Assembly (NCBI RefSeq): GCF_001625575.1
Contig: NZ_AUXV01000016.1
Coordinates: 1-64,000 of the forward strand
Direction of reading: 5' to 3'
Length of the DNA: 64,000 nucleotides
Source of the DNA: Pseudoalteromonas luteoviolacea S2607
GTDB lineage: Bacteria; Pseudomonadota; Gammaproteobacteria; Enterobacterales; Alteromonadaceae
Below are positions 1 to 9,357 of the stretch, one piece after another (within the stretch, counting starts at the first letter, position 1; each line of letters begins with the position of its first letter). The notes under the pieces are model-generated. The model was not told where the DNA came from. It saw only the letters and a program-made list of their open reading frames with translations, and searched no databases. The translations under genes were made by a program, and so were the position numbers.

Positions 1-1
1 T

Positions 2-1525
2 GAACTAGAAGTAGAGCCAGAGCTAGAAGCAGAACCAGAACTAGCAGCTGATCTTGGAGATTTATCCGCTCAAAATGTGGGGGATATGTTAGAGACCTTG
101 GAGGCTGAGTCGGAACTTGCTGCGCTTGATGATGAGCTTCTTTCTGAAGAACTAGAGATTGATTTAGGTGATGACCCGTTAGGCGATGAAGTTGACTTAT
201 TGGCTGAAGAAGAACAACCAGAAGAAGACTTTGTAACCCCAAGCGCGGAGTTAGATAGTTATCCAGAACTTGAATTAGATAGTGATGAAGAACTGGCTAT
301 CTCAATAGAGGATGGTGATGTTTCAAATGGTATGAGTGAAACAGAACGTCAATTGACTGAAAGCTTAGGCAATCAGAGCGATCTGCACTTACAGCTAGAA
401 GATGAGCTAGAAGAACCTTTTGAAGATGATTTAGACGACTTATTTGGTGATGTAGGTGCTGATGAGCAAAAACCTGATGATGTCACTAACGACACAACCA
501 TTTCAGGTGAGCAGCATGTTGAGATTGAAGAGAAAGAGTCGCTTGAAGACTTAAATCTAGATTTAGACGCGCCATTTGATGAAGCCGCAGCATTGGCGGC
601 GATGGACGAAATCACAGAGCCCTCAATCCAGCCAGAAGGGGCAAGAGAAAGTGAACTCGATGACTTAAGCATAGATTTAGATACACCTTTCGATGAAGCG
701 GCCGCGATGGCTGCCATGGATGAAGGGTTAGAAACTCCTGTTGAATCGAACGAAGAGAATGACATTGATGACGCGCCGAATGAGTTAGCAATGGACTTGG
801 AAGCGACATTTGATGAAGAAGCGGCTTTGGCTGAAGCCGATGAAGCTGTCGCCTCACTCGGTGAGCCTTCAGGAGAATTGACCGAAAGTGTTGAAAGTGA
901 AGAAGAGTCTGTCGAGTTAGATATAGATCCAGAGAGTTTCTTAGAGCAACTTGAAGAAGCCGCTGAAAATGACGCTGATTTAGGCGAGGCCATTGAAATA
1001 GATGAAAGCGCAATAGAAGACGAGTTCATGGCTGATTTGGAAGAGACGGACTTTGATTCTCTTTTAGATGAATATGCTGAACCGCAATCTATAGATCCTG
1101 AGCCACAGCCTGAGTTAGAAGTGAACTTCGATGCGTTGTTAAGTGAAGAACTTGATGAACCATTTGAAATTGAAGAAGAGCAAGTGGCCACCGAACAAGT
1201 GAATGAGGTGGAGCAAGCCCCTGAAGATTTCCTCAATATCGATGATTTAATTGCACAAAGTGATGACGTTATAGAGCAAGAAGAGCCGTATCAAGAGCCC
1301 AATATGGATGTGGGGTTGGACGATTTTGAAGAGTTACTTGCTGGTGACAATCCGACGGATGTGGATTTAGAGGAAAATGGATTTGCAGCAAAACTGGACT
1401 TGGCACGTGCCTACTTAGAAATCGAAGACTTTGACTCTGCGGTTTCTGCACTAGAGGAAGTGATGGAAAACGGCCCGGAATCGGTACAGGCTGAAGCAAG
1501 AATATTAAAAGAGCAAATCAAATAA
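2..1525 (+). CDS. fimV: FimV/HubP-family polar landmark protein, C-terminal part (5' end outside window)
   Basis: The reading frame is open from base 2, so the true start lies left of the window; the first ATG in view (77) is internal. The visible part is extremely acidic (Asp/Glu-rich), as in the cytoplasmic region of FimV/HubP proteins, which sit at the cell pole and organise type IV pili, flagella or chromosome partners. It ends in the short helical C-terminal domain typical of the family (AAKLDLARAYLEIEDFDSAV and following), a TPR-like pair. Three degenerate repeats of about 38-40 residues are visible in the acidic region. The N-terminal LysM domain and membrane segment, expected in this family, would lie outside the window. 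A strong terminator follows directly. Confidence 0.9.
   Translation, partial: ELEVEPELEAEPELAADLGDLSAQNVGDMLETLEAESELAALDDELLSEELEIDLGDDPLGDEVDLLAEEEQPEEDFVTPSAELDSYPELELDSDEELAISIEDGDVSNGMSETERQLTESLGNQSDLHLQLEDELEEPFEDDLDDLFGDVGADEQKPDDVTNDTTISGEQHVEIEEKESLEDLNLDLDAPFDEAAALAAMDEITEPSIQPEGARESELDDLSIDLDTPFDEAAAMAAMDEGLETPVESNEENDIDDAPNELAMDLEATFDEEAALAEADEAVASLGEPSGELTESVESEEESVELDIDPESFLEQLEEAAENDADLGEAIEIDESAIEDEFMADLEETDFDSLLDEYAEPQSIDPEPQPELEVNFDALLSEELDEPFEIEEEQVATEQVNEVEQAPEDFLNIDDLIAQSDDVIEQEEPYQEPNMDVGLDDFEELLAGDNPTDVDLEENGFAAKLDLARAYLEIEDFDSAVSALEEVMENGPESVQAEARILKEQIK
551..844 (+). repeat. Three degenerate acidic repeats inside fimV
   Basis: Three 60-base units at 551-610, 665-724 and 785-844 encode related 20-residue blocks of the form LxxDLxxxFDEAAALAxxDE, spaced 114 and 120 bases apart. 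They are similar at protein level but diverged at DNA level, so they are old duplications and not a recent slippage tract. Acidic repeats are a known feature of HubP/FimV cytoplasmic regions. Confidence 0.75.
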
Positions 1526-1526
1526 G

Positions 1527-1563
1527 AAAGCCAAGGGCGTGATTAAGCGCCCTTGGCTTTTCT
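1527..1563 (+). terminator. Rho-independent terminator after fimV
   Basis: A 13-bp perfect stem (AAAGCCAAGGGCG with its complement) and an 8-base loop start two bases after the fimV stop codon. The 3' arm runs into a short T-rich end. Confidence 0.85.
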
Positions 1564-1621
1564 TCGCCGCCTCAATAGCATAAAATGCCCGGTCATAATT
1601 TAGTGAAGAGTTAGCAAGTGT

Positions 1622-2422
1622 ATGCGTGTAGTACTAGGTATAGAGTATAACGGTGGAAACTACTCAGGCTGGCAGCGCCAAAGCCATGTCAGTAGCGTTC
1701 AACAAGAAATTGAAACAGCGTTGTCGAGGATCTGTAATCATCCGGTTGAAATAGTGTGTGCTGGGCGCACAGATGCGGGTGTGCATGCTACGGGCCAACT
1801 AGTTCACTTTGATACCGATGCACAGCGTGATATGAGCGCTTTTACGCTGGGAATGAATTCTCAATTACCTGATGATATTGCGGTTAGGTTTGCTCAGCAA
1901 GTTGACGAAGAGTTTCATGCTCGTTTTAGCGCTACGGCAAGGCGTTATCGCTACGTTATTTATAATCATACATACAGACCGGGCATTTTACGTAACGGCG
2001 TTACGCATTTTCACCAGCCATTGGATGTTGAAAAAATGCAAGCTGCTTGTCCATTTATGCTGGGTGAGCAAGACTTTACGTCATTTAGAGCTGTCCATTG
2101 CCAATCAAATACGCCTTTTCGAAACATCCACCATTTGCAAGTTAATAGATTTGGTGACTACGTAGTTATCGATGTAAAAGCAAATGCCTTTTTGCATCAT
2201 ATGGTGAGGAATATCACTGGGTGCTTGCTCGATATTGGAACCAATGAGCAAAAGCCTGAGTGGATGGGGGAGTTGCTCAAAATAAAAGATCGTACTCAGG
2301 CTAGTGCTACGGCTAAGCCTAACGGTCTTTATTTAGTGGATGTTGACTATCCAGAGAAGTGGGGCATTCCTCAAATGGCGGTCGGTCCACTGTTTTTACC
2401 CGAAGTTGAAATTATAAAATAG
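1622..2422 (+). CDS. truA: tRNA pseudouridine(38-40) synthase TruA
   Basis: Converts uridines 38, 39 and 40 in the anticodon arm of many tRNAs to pseudouridine; cytoplasmic. The 266-residue protein has the usual TruA length. The catalytic motif [12 protein letters not shown] is intact, with the nucleophile Asp at residue 51. The N-terminus ([20 protein letters not shown]) matches the family start, so ATG 1622 is chosen. fimV-truA-accD-folC is a common gammaproteobacterial order. Confidence 0.96.
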   Translation: MRVVLGIEYNGGNYSGWQRQSHVSSVQQEIETALSRICNHPVEIVCAGRTDAGVHATGQLVHFDTDAQRDMSAFTLGMNSQLPDDIAVRFAQQVDEEFHARFSATARRYRYVIYNHTYRPGILRNGVTHFHQPLDVEKMQAACPFMLGEQDFTSFRAVHCQSNTPFRNIHHLQVNRFGDYVVIDVKANAFLHHMVRNITGCLLDIGTNEQKPEWMGELLKIKDRTQASATAKPNGLYLVDVDYPEKWGIPQMAVGPLFLPEVEIIK

Positions 2423-2512
2423 TTTTTAAAACCCGATTTAACGCAAGGTTGCTCAATAAAACATCTGATATAAATTGAGCAGGTAGGCATGAAAAATTGC
2501 GTTTGTCTTACG

Positions 2513-2548
2513 TCTAGTAGTGGTTAAGACTACTAAGACCAGTTTTTT
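2513..2548 (+). terminator. Terminator-like hairpin between truA and accD
   Basis: The arms GTCTAGTAGT and ACTACTAAGAC pair over ten bases with one bulge, followed two bases later by six T. It lies 90 bases after truA and 90 bases before accD. It may end truA transcription or act as an attenuator in the accD leader. The leader also holds a small inverted repeat, GTCTGTG-TG-CACAGAC, at about 2590-2605. Confidence 0.45.
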
Positions 2549-2636
2549 ATATCGCTGTTGCCTTAAACATGTTTTAATTGGGAAAATCTGTCTGTGTGCA
2601 CAGACTCATTACAGAATAAAGACAAGAGAGTTGCCA

Positions 2637-3512
2637 ATGAGTTGGTTAGAAAAAATCTTGCCTAAGGCTGCTAAATCGGCAGGTAAGAAAGAGGTCCCTG
2701 AGGGGGTTTGGGCTAAATGTTCGGCTTGTGACTCAATTTTATATAAAGCTGAGTTAGAAAAATCACTACATGTTTGCCCTAAGTGTGATCATCATATGCG
2801 AATTTCTGCTCGTCAGCGTTTAGAGCGCTTTTTAGACGAGGGAGAAGTTGTTGAGCTGGGTGCACAGTTTGAGCCTCAAGATGTACTAAAGTTCAAAGAC
2901 TCTAAGAAGTATTCAGATCGTATTACCGCTGCACAAAAAGTGAGTGGTGAGAAAGATGCATTGATTGCTATGAAAGGCCGCCTAAAAGGCGTCCCAGTGG
3001 CAGCTGTTGCATTTGAATTCTCATTTATGGGTGGTTCAATGGCATCCGTTGTTGGCGCGCGTTTTGTAGAAGCTGTTAACGAGTGTCTAGAGCATAACAT
3101 GCCTCTAATTTGCTTCTCTGCATCAGGTGGAGCGCGTATGCAAGAAGCATTGTTCTCGCTTATGCAAATGGCTAAAACAAGTGCAGCCTTAGCAAAAATG
3201 AGTGAGCAAGGTCTACCATTTATCTCTGTGCTAACTAACCCAACAATGGGTGGTGTTTCGGCTTCTTTAGCAATGCTTGGCGACATCAATGTTGCGGAGC
3301 CAAAGGCTTTGATTGGTTTTGCTGGCCCTCGTGTTATTGAGCAAACTGTACGTGAAACATTACCAGAAGGCTTCCAGCGTAGTGAATTCTTACTAGAGCA
3401 TGGTGCTATTGATGTAATTGTTGACCGCCGTGAAATGCGTGACTCATTGGCACGTATGATTTCCAAGTTTATGGACTTGCCTTCTACTGAACAAGAGCAT
3501 AGAGTAGCGTAA
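2637..3512 (+). CDS. accD: Acetyl-CoA carboxylase, carboxyltransferase beta subunit
   Basis: The beta subunit of the carboxyltransferase that makes malonyl-CoA for fatty acid synthesis, working with AccA. The 291-residue protein starts [14 protein letters not shown], as in known AccD. It carries the four-Cys zinc ribbon (Cys28, Cys31, Cys47, Cys50) and the crotonase-like core with the [10 protein letters not shown] motif. The frame is open further upstream (to 2520), but ATG 2637 has an AGAGAG ribosome site six bases before it and fits the family N-terminus. folC follows after 22 bases, probably in the same transcript. Confidence 0.96.
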   Translation: MSWLEKILPKAAKSAGKKEVPEGVWAKCSACDSILYKAELEKSLHVCPKCDHHMRISARQRLERFLDEGEVVELGAQFEPQDVLKFKDSKKYSDRITAAQKVSGEKDALIAMKGRLKGVPVAAVAFEFSFMGGSMASVVGARFVEAVNECLEHNMPLICFSASGGARMQEALFSLMQMAKTSAALAKMSEQGLPFISVLTNPTMGGVSASLAMLGDINVAEPKALIGFAGPRVIEQTVRETLPEGFQRSEFLLEHGAIDVIVDRREMRDSLARMISKFMDLPSTEQEHRVA

Positions 3513-3534
3513 ATTTTTCGAAATTGAGCTAGCT

Positions 3535-4794
3535 ATGTCACACATCAAACCTAGCCAATCATCGAGTTTAGATGATTGGCTTTGTTATTTAGAGCAGTTG
3601 CATCCTGCCAACATAGAAATGGGCTTAGAGCGCGTTGCCCAAGTCGCTAATAATATAGAATTATTAAATACCTCTAGTAAGGTTATTCTAATCGGTGGCA
3701 CCAACGGTAAGGGAACAACTGCACGCTGTATGGAAGCCCTGCTTTTGGCTCAAGGGTATACAGTAGGAACTTATGCTTCACCTCACCTTATCCGCTACAA
3801 TGAACGTGTTCGTATTAATGGGCAAGAGCTGCCAGATCAAGACCATGTAGATGCTTTTTGTGAGCTTGAGCAAGGCCGAGGCGAAACCCAACTTACCTAT
3901 TTTGAGTATGGTACTTTAGGTGCTTTGGCATTATTCAAGCGCTACGCCGTGGACTATGTTCTTCTCGAAGTTGGACTTGGTGGTCGCTTCGATGCGACGA
4001 ATATTGTGACACCCTATGCAAGTGTGATCACCACCATAGATCTCGACCATAAAGAGTACTTGGGAGACACGCGCGAGCTCGTTGGCTATGATAAAGCGGG
4101 TATTTTCCGAAACAATACGCCAGCAATTGTGGGCGATTTAAATATCCCTCATACCGTGACCGATTATGGTGAAGAGATTAACGCGGAGATGATTTTATCA
4201 AAGCGGGACTTCTATTACACGCCTCTGGAAGATGGACTCAGGTGGCAATATCAAGAACATGATTTGAGCTTCACTAAACCCGCTATTCCGGCTCAAAATG
4301 TGGCTACTGCATTGACTGCGCTGGCAAGATTAAACCTATTACCAGATGAATCACTACTACGAGAAACATTAGATGGTCTTCAGGTAGAGGGACGTTTTCA
4401 GCAATTAAGTGCATCCCCTTGTGTGTATACGGATGTAGCGCACAACCCTGAATCTGCACGCTATTTGCGCACTAAGTTAAACGAATTAAAAAATCAGGGC
4501 TTTAAAATTAACGTCTTAATCGCTATGCTTGCTGATAAAGACAAAGCCAGTGTAATTAATGAGCTTAACGAAGTCGTTGATAGCTGGACATGTGCAACAC
4601 TGAGTGGGCCAAGGGCTGAAAAGGCTGAAAATCTACTTGCTGTGATACCACAGGACAAACGTGCATCTGCCCGTACTTTTGATTGCATCTCGTCAGCTTT
4701 AGATACATTGCTGCCAGAGCAGAGAAGTGATACCGCACTGATTGTCTTTGGATCTTTTTTCACAGTGGCAGATGCCATTCAATATTGGAAATAA
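3535..4794 (+). CDS. folC: Bifunctional dihydrofolate synthase / folylpolyglutamate synthase
   Basis: Adds glutamate to dihydropteroate and then to reduced folates, which retains folate in the cell. The 419-residue protein has the Mur-ligase P-loop GGTNGKGTT (residues 54-62). Further along are the DATNIV and TTIDLDHKEYLG motifs that bind magnesium and substrate, and a C-terminal glutamate-ligase domain (VAHNPESARYL). Length is normal for the family. It lies between accD and a SPOR-domain gene, as in Escherichia coli and relatives. Confidence 0.95.
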   Translation: MSHIKPSQSSSLDDWLCYLEQLHPANIEMGLERVAQVANNIELLNTSSKVILIGGTNGKGTTARCMEALLLAQGYTVGTYASPHLIRYNERVRINGQELPDQDHVDAFCELEQGRGETQLTYFEYGTLGALALFKRYAVDYVLLEVGLGGRFDATNIVTPYASVITTIDLDHKEYLGDTRELVGYDKAGIFRNNTPAIVGDLNIPHTVTDYGEEINAEMILSKRDFYYTPLEDGLRWQYQEHDLSFTKPAIPAQNVATALTALARLNLLPDESLLRETLDGLQVEGRFQQLSASPCVYTDVAHNPESARYLRTKLNELKNQGFKINVLIAMLADKDKASVINELNEVVDSWTCATLSGPRAEKAENLLAVIPQDKRASARTFDCISSALDTLLPEQRSDTALIVFGSFFTVADAIQYWK

Positions 4795-4808
4795 TAGAGA
4801 GTAATATT

Positions 4809-5534
4809 TTGAACTCAGGATTTGTGAATCGTCTTGTTGGTACCAGCATCATTGTTATTGCTGCAATCGTATTTATTCCTAATATTTTGGATGGCGAGAA
4901 AGTGCACTACAAAGAAGGATTCAAGCAAATTCCTGAGCGACCAGACTTCACCTCTATTGATCTGCAAGAAAGCATCGACGATAGGGCCTCTTTGGCGTTG
5001 GATCCCAAAGAGGACGTCATAGAGGATGTGGTTGCAGATGATTTCAATGAAGCGCCTGTTCAGGCTGAGCGCGGCGGCGATACTTCTGCCAATGTCGAGC
5101 AAGCTAGCAATGTGGCTGAATCAACTGAGCAATCCCAGACTACGGAGCAAGTGGCACAAGTAACCAAGGCTGAAACTCAAAAACCAGTCGAGGAAACAAA
5201 TGTTGCTGCCGAAACCAGTGCTTCACAGCCCGAACCTACCATAAAAGCAGAGCCAAAATTAGAACGTCCTGATTCTTCTAATTTCACAAAAATGGCGTAT
5301 GTGATTCAATTAGGTAGTTTTTCGCATCAGGCGAATGTGCTAGCTTTGACCGACAAATTGAAAAAGAATGGGTTTAAAACCTTTACCCGCCCTGTTAAAA
5401 CACCCAATGGCACCTTAACTAAGGTATTTGTTGGACCAGACTTAAATAAACAAAAACTTGAAGCTAAGTTACCGGAATTAAAGAAGTTAACTAAACTTAA
5501 TGGGCGACTTACTCAGTTTAAGGTTGCAAATTGA
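4809..5534 (+). CDS. dedD: DedD-like SPOR-domain cell division protein (TTG start)
   Basis: A single-pass inner-membrane protein with a periplasmic SPOR domain, which binds denuded septal peptidoglycan. Visible parts: a short cytoplasmic N-terminus, one membrane segment (LVGTSIIVIAAIVFIPNIL), a long Glu/Gln/Ala-rich linker, and a SPOR domain in the last 75 residues (YVIQLGSFSHQANVLALTDK). The frame opens at TTG 4785 inside folC, but that codon has no ribosome site. TTG 4809 has AGAGAG seven bases upstream and gives an N-terminus (MNSGFVNRLVGT) that matches DedD. No ATG is suitable, so a TTG start is likely. Confidence 0.85.
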   Translation: MNSGFVNRLVGTSIIVIAAIVFIPNILDGEKVHYKEGFKQIPERPDFTSIDLQESIDDRASLALDPKEDVIEDVVADDFNEAPVQAERGGDTSANVEQASNVAESTEQSQTTEQVAQVTKAETQKPVEETNVAAETSASQPEPTIKAEPKLERPDSSNFTKMAYVIQLGSFSHQANVLALTDKLKKNGFKTFTRPVKTPNGTLTKVFVGPDLNKQKLEAKLPELKKLTKLNGRLTQFKVAN

Positions 5535-5595
5535 TCTGGTATTTCTAAAGCGTGTCTTATAAAATGCGCCCCAAATTAACGACTTGTTGGTTATT

Positions 5596-6090
5596 ATGAT
5601 TTGGGTTGATTACGCCATTTTTACAGTTGTCGGTATTTCTACCTTTTTTGGGCTGATCCGCGGCTTTGTAAAAGAAGCTATGTCCCTTGTAGTTTGGGTT
5701 GGCGCATTCTTCATATCCAGTCTATTTTATCAATATCTATCCACTTTCCTTACCTTTGTTTCAGAACCCCTTTTAAGAAACGCTGCGGCGATAGCCATAC
5801 TGTTTATATCGACGCTGGTATTAGGTGGACTAGTTAATTTTATATTGGGTGAGCTTGTACAACGTACAGGCCTATCAGGCACAGATCGCGTAGTCGGCCT
5901 TTTATTTGGCGCCATGCGCGGTGTATTGGTAGTCAGTGCCCTGTTATTTTTTCTCGATGCATTCACCAAAGCCCCAGATACAGATTGGTGGAAAGCATCG
6001 GTAGTAATCCCTGAATTTGGATTTGTCATTGAATGGTTTTTTTCTTACTTAGAAAATAATTCGAGCTTTTTAAATTCAGCAAACCGTTAA
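5596..6090 (+). CDS. cvpA: CvpA-family inner membrane protein
   Basis: A small membrane protein with four predicted hydrophobic segments, required in enterobacteria for colicin V production and bile tolerance; its molecular role is not settled. The sequence [20 protein letters not shown] and the conserved [20 protein letters not shown] block are typical. The frame opens at TTG 5584, but ATG 5596 matches the usual N-terminus. purF follows after 18 bases; cvpA-purF is a conserved pair. Confidence 0.93.
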   Translation: MIWVDYAIFTVVGISTFFGLIRGFVKEAMSLVVWVGAFFISSLFYQYLSTFLTFVSEPLLRNAAAIAILFISTLVLGGLVNFILGELVQRTGLSGTDRVVGLLFGAMRGVLVVSALLFFLDAFTKAPDTDWWKASVVIPEFGFVIEWFFSYLENNSSFLNSANR

Positions 6091-6108
6091 TCGGCGAGGA
6101 ATTTTTTA

Positions 6109-7635
6109 ATGTGTGGTATCGTTGGGATAGTCGGAACATCTCCTGTGAATCAGGCTTTGTATGACGGCTTAACTGTTTTGCAACACCGCGGTCAAGATGC
6201 AGCGGGCATCATTACCATTGACAACAATACGTTTAGCCTTCGCAAAGCGAACGGCTTGGTGAAAGACGTATTTCATACGCGTCACATGAAGCGCCTACAA
6301 GGCAATATCGGTATTGGCCATGTACGCTATCCAACTGCTGGCTCTTCTAGTTCTGCAGAAGCTCAGCCTTTTTATGTAAACTCTCCATTTGGCATTTCTC
6401 TTGCGCATAACGGTAACCTTACCAACGCAGCAGAATTGAAAGAGCGTTTGTTTACAAAGGCGAGACGCCATGTAAATACGACTTCAGACTCAGAGATATT
6501 ACTGAATATCCTAGCTTACGAACTAGGCTGCAGTGACAAAATGAAGCTAGAAGCGGATGACATGTTTACTGCTATTGCAGCGGTAAATGAGCAGTGCTCA
6601 GGTGGATATGCAAGTATTGCTATGATCATCGACCACGGTATGCTTGCATTTCGTGACCCACATGGGATTCGTCCATTAGTGTTTGGTAAAAAAGACACTG
6701 AAAAAGGCACTGAATACATGTTTGCTTCAGAGAGTGTTGCATTGGCAACGGATGGCTTTGACTTTGTGCGTGATGTTGCACCAGGTGAAGCGATTTATGT
6801 CACTGAAGACGGACAGTTCTTCTCAAAGATGTGTGCTGATAAAACGACTTTAGCGCCTTGTATCTTTGAATTTGTGTACTTTGCACGTCCAGACTCTACA
6901 ATCGACAGCATGTCTGTTTATGCATCTCGCGTAAACATGGGTACTAAGCTAGGCGAGAAAATTCAAAGAGAGTGGGCTGATAAAGACATAGATGTTGTTA
7001 TTCCTATTCCTGAAACTTCTTGTGACATCGCCCTAGAGATTGCTTCAGTGCTTGGTTTACCTTATCGCCAAGGGTTTGTTAAAAACCGTTATATCGGCCG
7101 TACTTTCATCATGCCTGGTCAGGAAGAACGTAAAAAATCGGTTCGTCGTAAGTTGAATGCGATTGACCGAGAGTTTGTAGGCAAAAATGTCTTACTTGTC
7201 GATGACTCTATTGTGCGTGGTACGACGTCTGCGCAGATCGTTGAGATGGCAAGAGAAGCAGGCGCTAAGAATGTGTATTTTGCTTCAGCAGCACCAGAAG
7301 TACGTTTCCCGAATGTTTATGGTATTGATATGCCATCAGCTTCAGAGTTAATTGCACATGGTCGTGAGCTAGAGGACATCAACCGCAGCATTGGTTCTGA
7401 TGGTTTGATTTACCAGTCTATCGAAGATTTAATTGCAGCTGTACGCATCGAAAATCCAGAGATCAGCCAGTTTGAAACTTCGGTATTTGACGGCCAATAC
7501 ATTACAGGTGATGTTGATCAGGATTACCTAAATCGAATTGATGCTCTGCGTAATGACTCTGCTAAATCGACTCGAGAAAAAGCGATGTCAGCAAGCCTTG
7601 AGCTGCATAACCAAGAAACGGGCGAAGGCGAGTAG
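6109..7635 (+). CDS. purF: Amidophosphoribosyltransferase (PurF)
   Basis: The first committed step of purine synthesis: glutamine and PRPP give phosphoribosylamine. The N-terminus MCGIVGIVG puts the catalytic Cys at position 2, after removal of Met. The glutaminase domain fills the first half. The phosphoribosyltransferase domain carries the PRPP loop [14 protein letters not shown]. It has 508 residues, as expected. GAGGAA sits before the ATG. Transcription ends at a strong hairpin just downstream. Confidence 0.97.
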   Translation: MCGIVGIVGTSPVNQALYDGLTVLQHRGQDAAGIITIDNNTFSLRKANGLVKDVFHTRHMKRLQGNIGIGHVRYPTAGSSSSAEAQPFYVNSPFGISLAHNGNLTNAAELKERLFTKARRHVNTTSDSEILLNILAYELGCSDKMKLEADDMFTAIAAVNEQCSGGYASIAMIIDHGMLAFRDPHGIRPLVFGKKDTEKGTEYMFASESVALATDGFDFVRDVAPGEAIYVTEDGQFFSKMCADKTTLAPCIFEFVYFARPDSTIDSMSVYASRVNMGTKLGEKIQREWADKDIDVVIPIPETSCDIALEIASVLGLPYRQGFVKNRYIGRTFIMPGQEERKKSVRRKLNAIDREFVGKNVLLVDDSIVRGTTSAQIVEMAREAGAKNVYFASAAPEVRFPNVYGIDMPSASELIAHGRELEDINRSIGSDGLIYQSIEDLIAAVRIENPEISQFETSVFDGQYITGDVDQDYLNRIDALRNDSAKSTREKAMSASLELHNQETGEGE

Positions 7636-7668
7636 CAAGAGCCTGACAACTGATTTTTCAGATTGTAA

Positions 7669-7699
7669 AAAAGGGCGATGATATTATCATCGCCCTTTT
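7669..7699 (+). terminator. Terminator after purF
   Basis: A perfect palindromic stem (AAAAGGGCGATGATA with its complement) has almost no loop and ends in TTTT. It is symmetric, so it can also work for the convergent gene ending at 7755. Confidence 0.85.
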
Positions 7700-7754
7700 G
7701 TTTGATTTCGTTTTTTAGGATAAAAGCAAAGGAAGCGTAATCAAATCCGCCTCC

Positions 7755-8354
7755 CTAGGTAAATGTAGGGGTAATTATGCCATTCGTCCATAAAATAGCT
7801 GTTGCAGCAAGAATAATGACCAATAGAATCAGGCCGCATGTCACCATTGAGCTGGCATAAATAAACCCCCTTTCCTCAGGAATGTGCATTAGAATGGGCA
7901 CACCGGTATAAAGCAGATAAACTGAGTAGGCGACCGAAGCGATACCAACACTGACGACAAACCACAACTCTGGGTACATTGCAGCAAGTGCAGACATAAA
8001 GATTGGCGTGGCAGTATAAGCTGCGAGTTCAATCGTCTGGGTAAAAGTTGGTTGGGCACCAAAAGTAACAGCCATCCAATGTGCCAGATAAGCAAGTGTA
8101 AATACGCCGATAATGAGCGCAAAGTACATTGCAAACGCAATTAATAGAGCACTGTCGTGAGTCAAGAATACAACGTCACCTGTACCGATCCGCCAGCCTA
8201 AATGCACTGATGAAACATACCCCATCACGCAAGGGATCAGTGCAATAAGAAACATGTGAGATAGGCTAAACTTGGCACTTTCATGATGGTTATCAATTGT
8301 TTGCCATTCTTCGATTGGGTGCGCATAAAGCCCCCATAAATGGTTTAAGATCAT
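7755..8354 (-). CDS. Yip1-family inner membrane protein (YohC-like)
   Basis: A 199-residue protein with about five hydrophobic segments and the Yip1/DUF1282 pattern; the N-terminus MILNHLWGLYAHPIEEW resembles YohC of Escherichia coli. Its function is unknown; Yip1 relatives are membrane proteins without assigned chemistry in bacteria. The frame extends upstream to 8510, but ATG 8354 has AGAGGC just before it and fits homologues. It is convergent with purF and divergent from miaE, with about 200 bases of shared upstream DNA. Confidence 0.85.
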   Translation of the reverse strand: MILNHLWGLYAHPIEEWQTIDNHHESAKFSLSHMFLIALIPCVMGYVSSVHLGWRIGTGDVVFLTHDSALLIAFAMYFALIIGVFTLAYLAHWMAVTFGAQPTFTQTIELAAYTATPIFMSALAAMYPELWFVVSVGIASVAYSVYLLYTGVPILMHIPEERGFIYASSMVTCGLILLVIILAATAILWTNGIITPTFT

Positions 8355-8560
8355 AAAAGCCTCTCTGTTATATTTTGGGTGTTTTTTACACAGCTTCAAT
8401 TTATTTATGAAATATTGGTTAAATTTTGTCAAGAAACTAGAGGTAAACACCCAAATCCTTTGATAAGGCGCAATGGTCGTTATAATTTGAGTTTTCGATG
8501 ATGGAGGCATTTGCTTGGTATGTGCTAGAATGCGCGCCTTGGTTTGGGAGTTTTAAGATT

Positions 8561-9349
8561 ATGCTAGAAAAATACGCAGATTTGCTGGCGCCAATTTATG
8601 AATTTTTGGGGACTAGTACGCCAGATAGCTGGATTGAAGAGGCGAAAAAGCCTGAGAATTTACAGCGTTTACTTGTCGATCATATGCACTGTGAATTAAA
8701 AGCCGCGCAAAGTGCCGCTTTTTTGATCCGTAAATATGCTGTCGATAATGCTTCTGCAAAAACTTTACTTGGCTGGGTAAAGCCATATGAGGACTTTGTC
8801 TATCGCAAGATTGGTGACGGCCAATTTGGAGCAAGCAAAAATGAGCTAATCGGCAGTTTAACGGCCAAACCTGAGTACGCATATAACCAAGATATATTGG
8901 ATAAAATGGTTCGCCTAATTAAAGAAGAGTTACATCACTTTGAGCAGGTCCTTGAAATTATTCAAGCTAGAGGGCTCAGAGTCCAGAGTTTAAATGCGTC
9001 TAGATATGCTGCGGGTATGATAAAGCACGTGCGCACGTTTGAACCGGCCGCGTTAATTGACAAGCTCATTATCGGTGCATTTATCGAGGCTCGCTCTTGT
9101 GAACGTTTTGCCAAGCTAGCGCCGTTTTTAGAAGAGGATTTAGGGCGATTTTATGTGTCCCTATTGCGCTCTGAAGCGAGACATTACCAAGACTACATTG
9201 AGCTTGCTGAGCAAGTTGCTCAAGCGACAGATCCGGCTCGTTTTGATGTGACAGCACGCATCGCTGAACTTAAGGAAATTGAAAACGCACTAATTGCTGC
9301 ACCAGATGACGATTTTAAATTTCACAGTGGCGCCCCTGTTGCGGCCTAA
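8561..9349 (+). CDS. miaE: tRNA 2-methylthio-N6-isopentenyladenosine-37 hydroxylase MiaE
   Basis: A ferritin-like diiron monooxygenase that hydroxylates the isopentenyl group of ms2i6A37 in tRNA. The 262-residue protein shows the family motifs DHMHCELKAAQSA, KEELHHFEQV, IEARSCERFA and RSEARHYQDY, which supply the Glu and His iron ligands. The C-terminus FKFHSGAP is typical. The upstream ATG at 8498 would add a non-conserved extension; ATG 8561 matches family starts. Its stop is only eight bases from the convergent stop of the polymerase gene. Confidence 0.95.
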   Translation: MLEKYADLLAPIYEFLGTSTPDSWIEEAKKPENLQRLLVDHMHCELKAAQSAAFLIRKYAVDNASAKTLLGWVKPYEDFVYRKIGDGQFGASKNELIGSLTAKPEYAYNQDILDKMVRLIKEELHHFEQVLEIIQARGLRVQSLNASRYAAGMIKHVRTFEPAALIDKLIIGAFIEARSCERFAKLAPFLEEDLGRFYVSLLRSEARHYQDYIELAEQVAQATDPARFDVTARIAELKEIENALIAAPDDDFKFHSGAPVAA

Positions 9350-9357
9350 GCGTTATT

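Noticed and set aside
373..1236. A 287-codon open frame on the minus strand opposite fimV
   Set aside because: It is Ser-rich because it is the antisense of Asp/Glu-rich codons; no start signals and no family pattern. It is a shadow of fimV.
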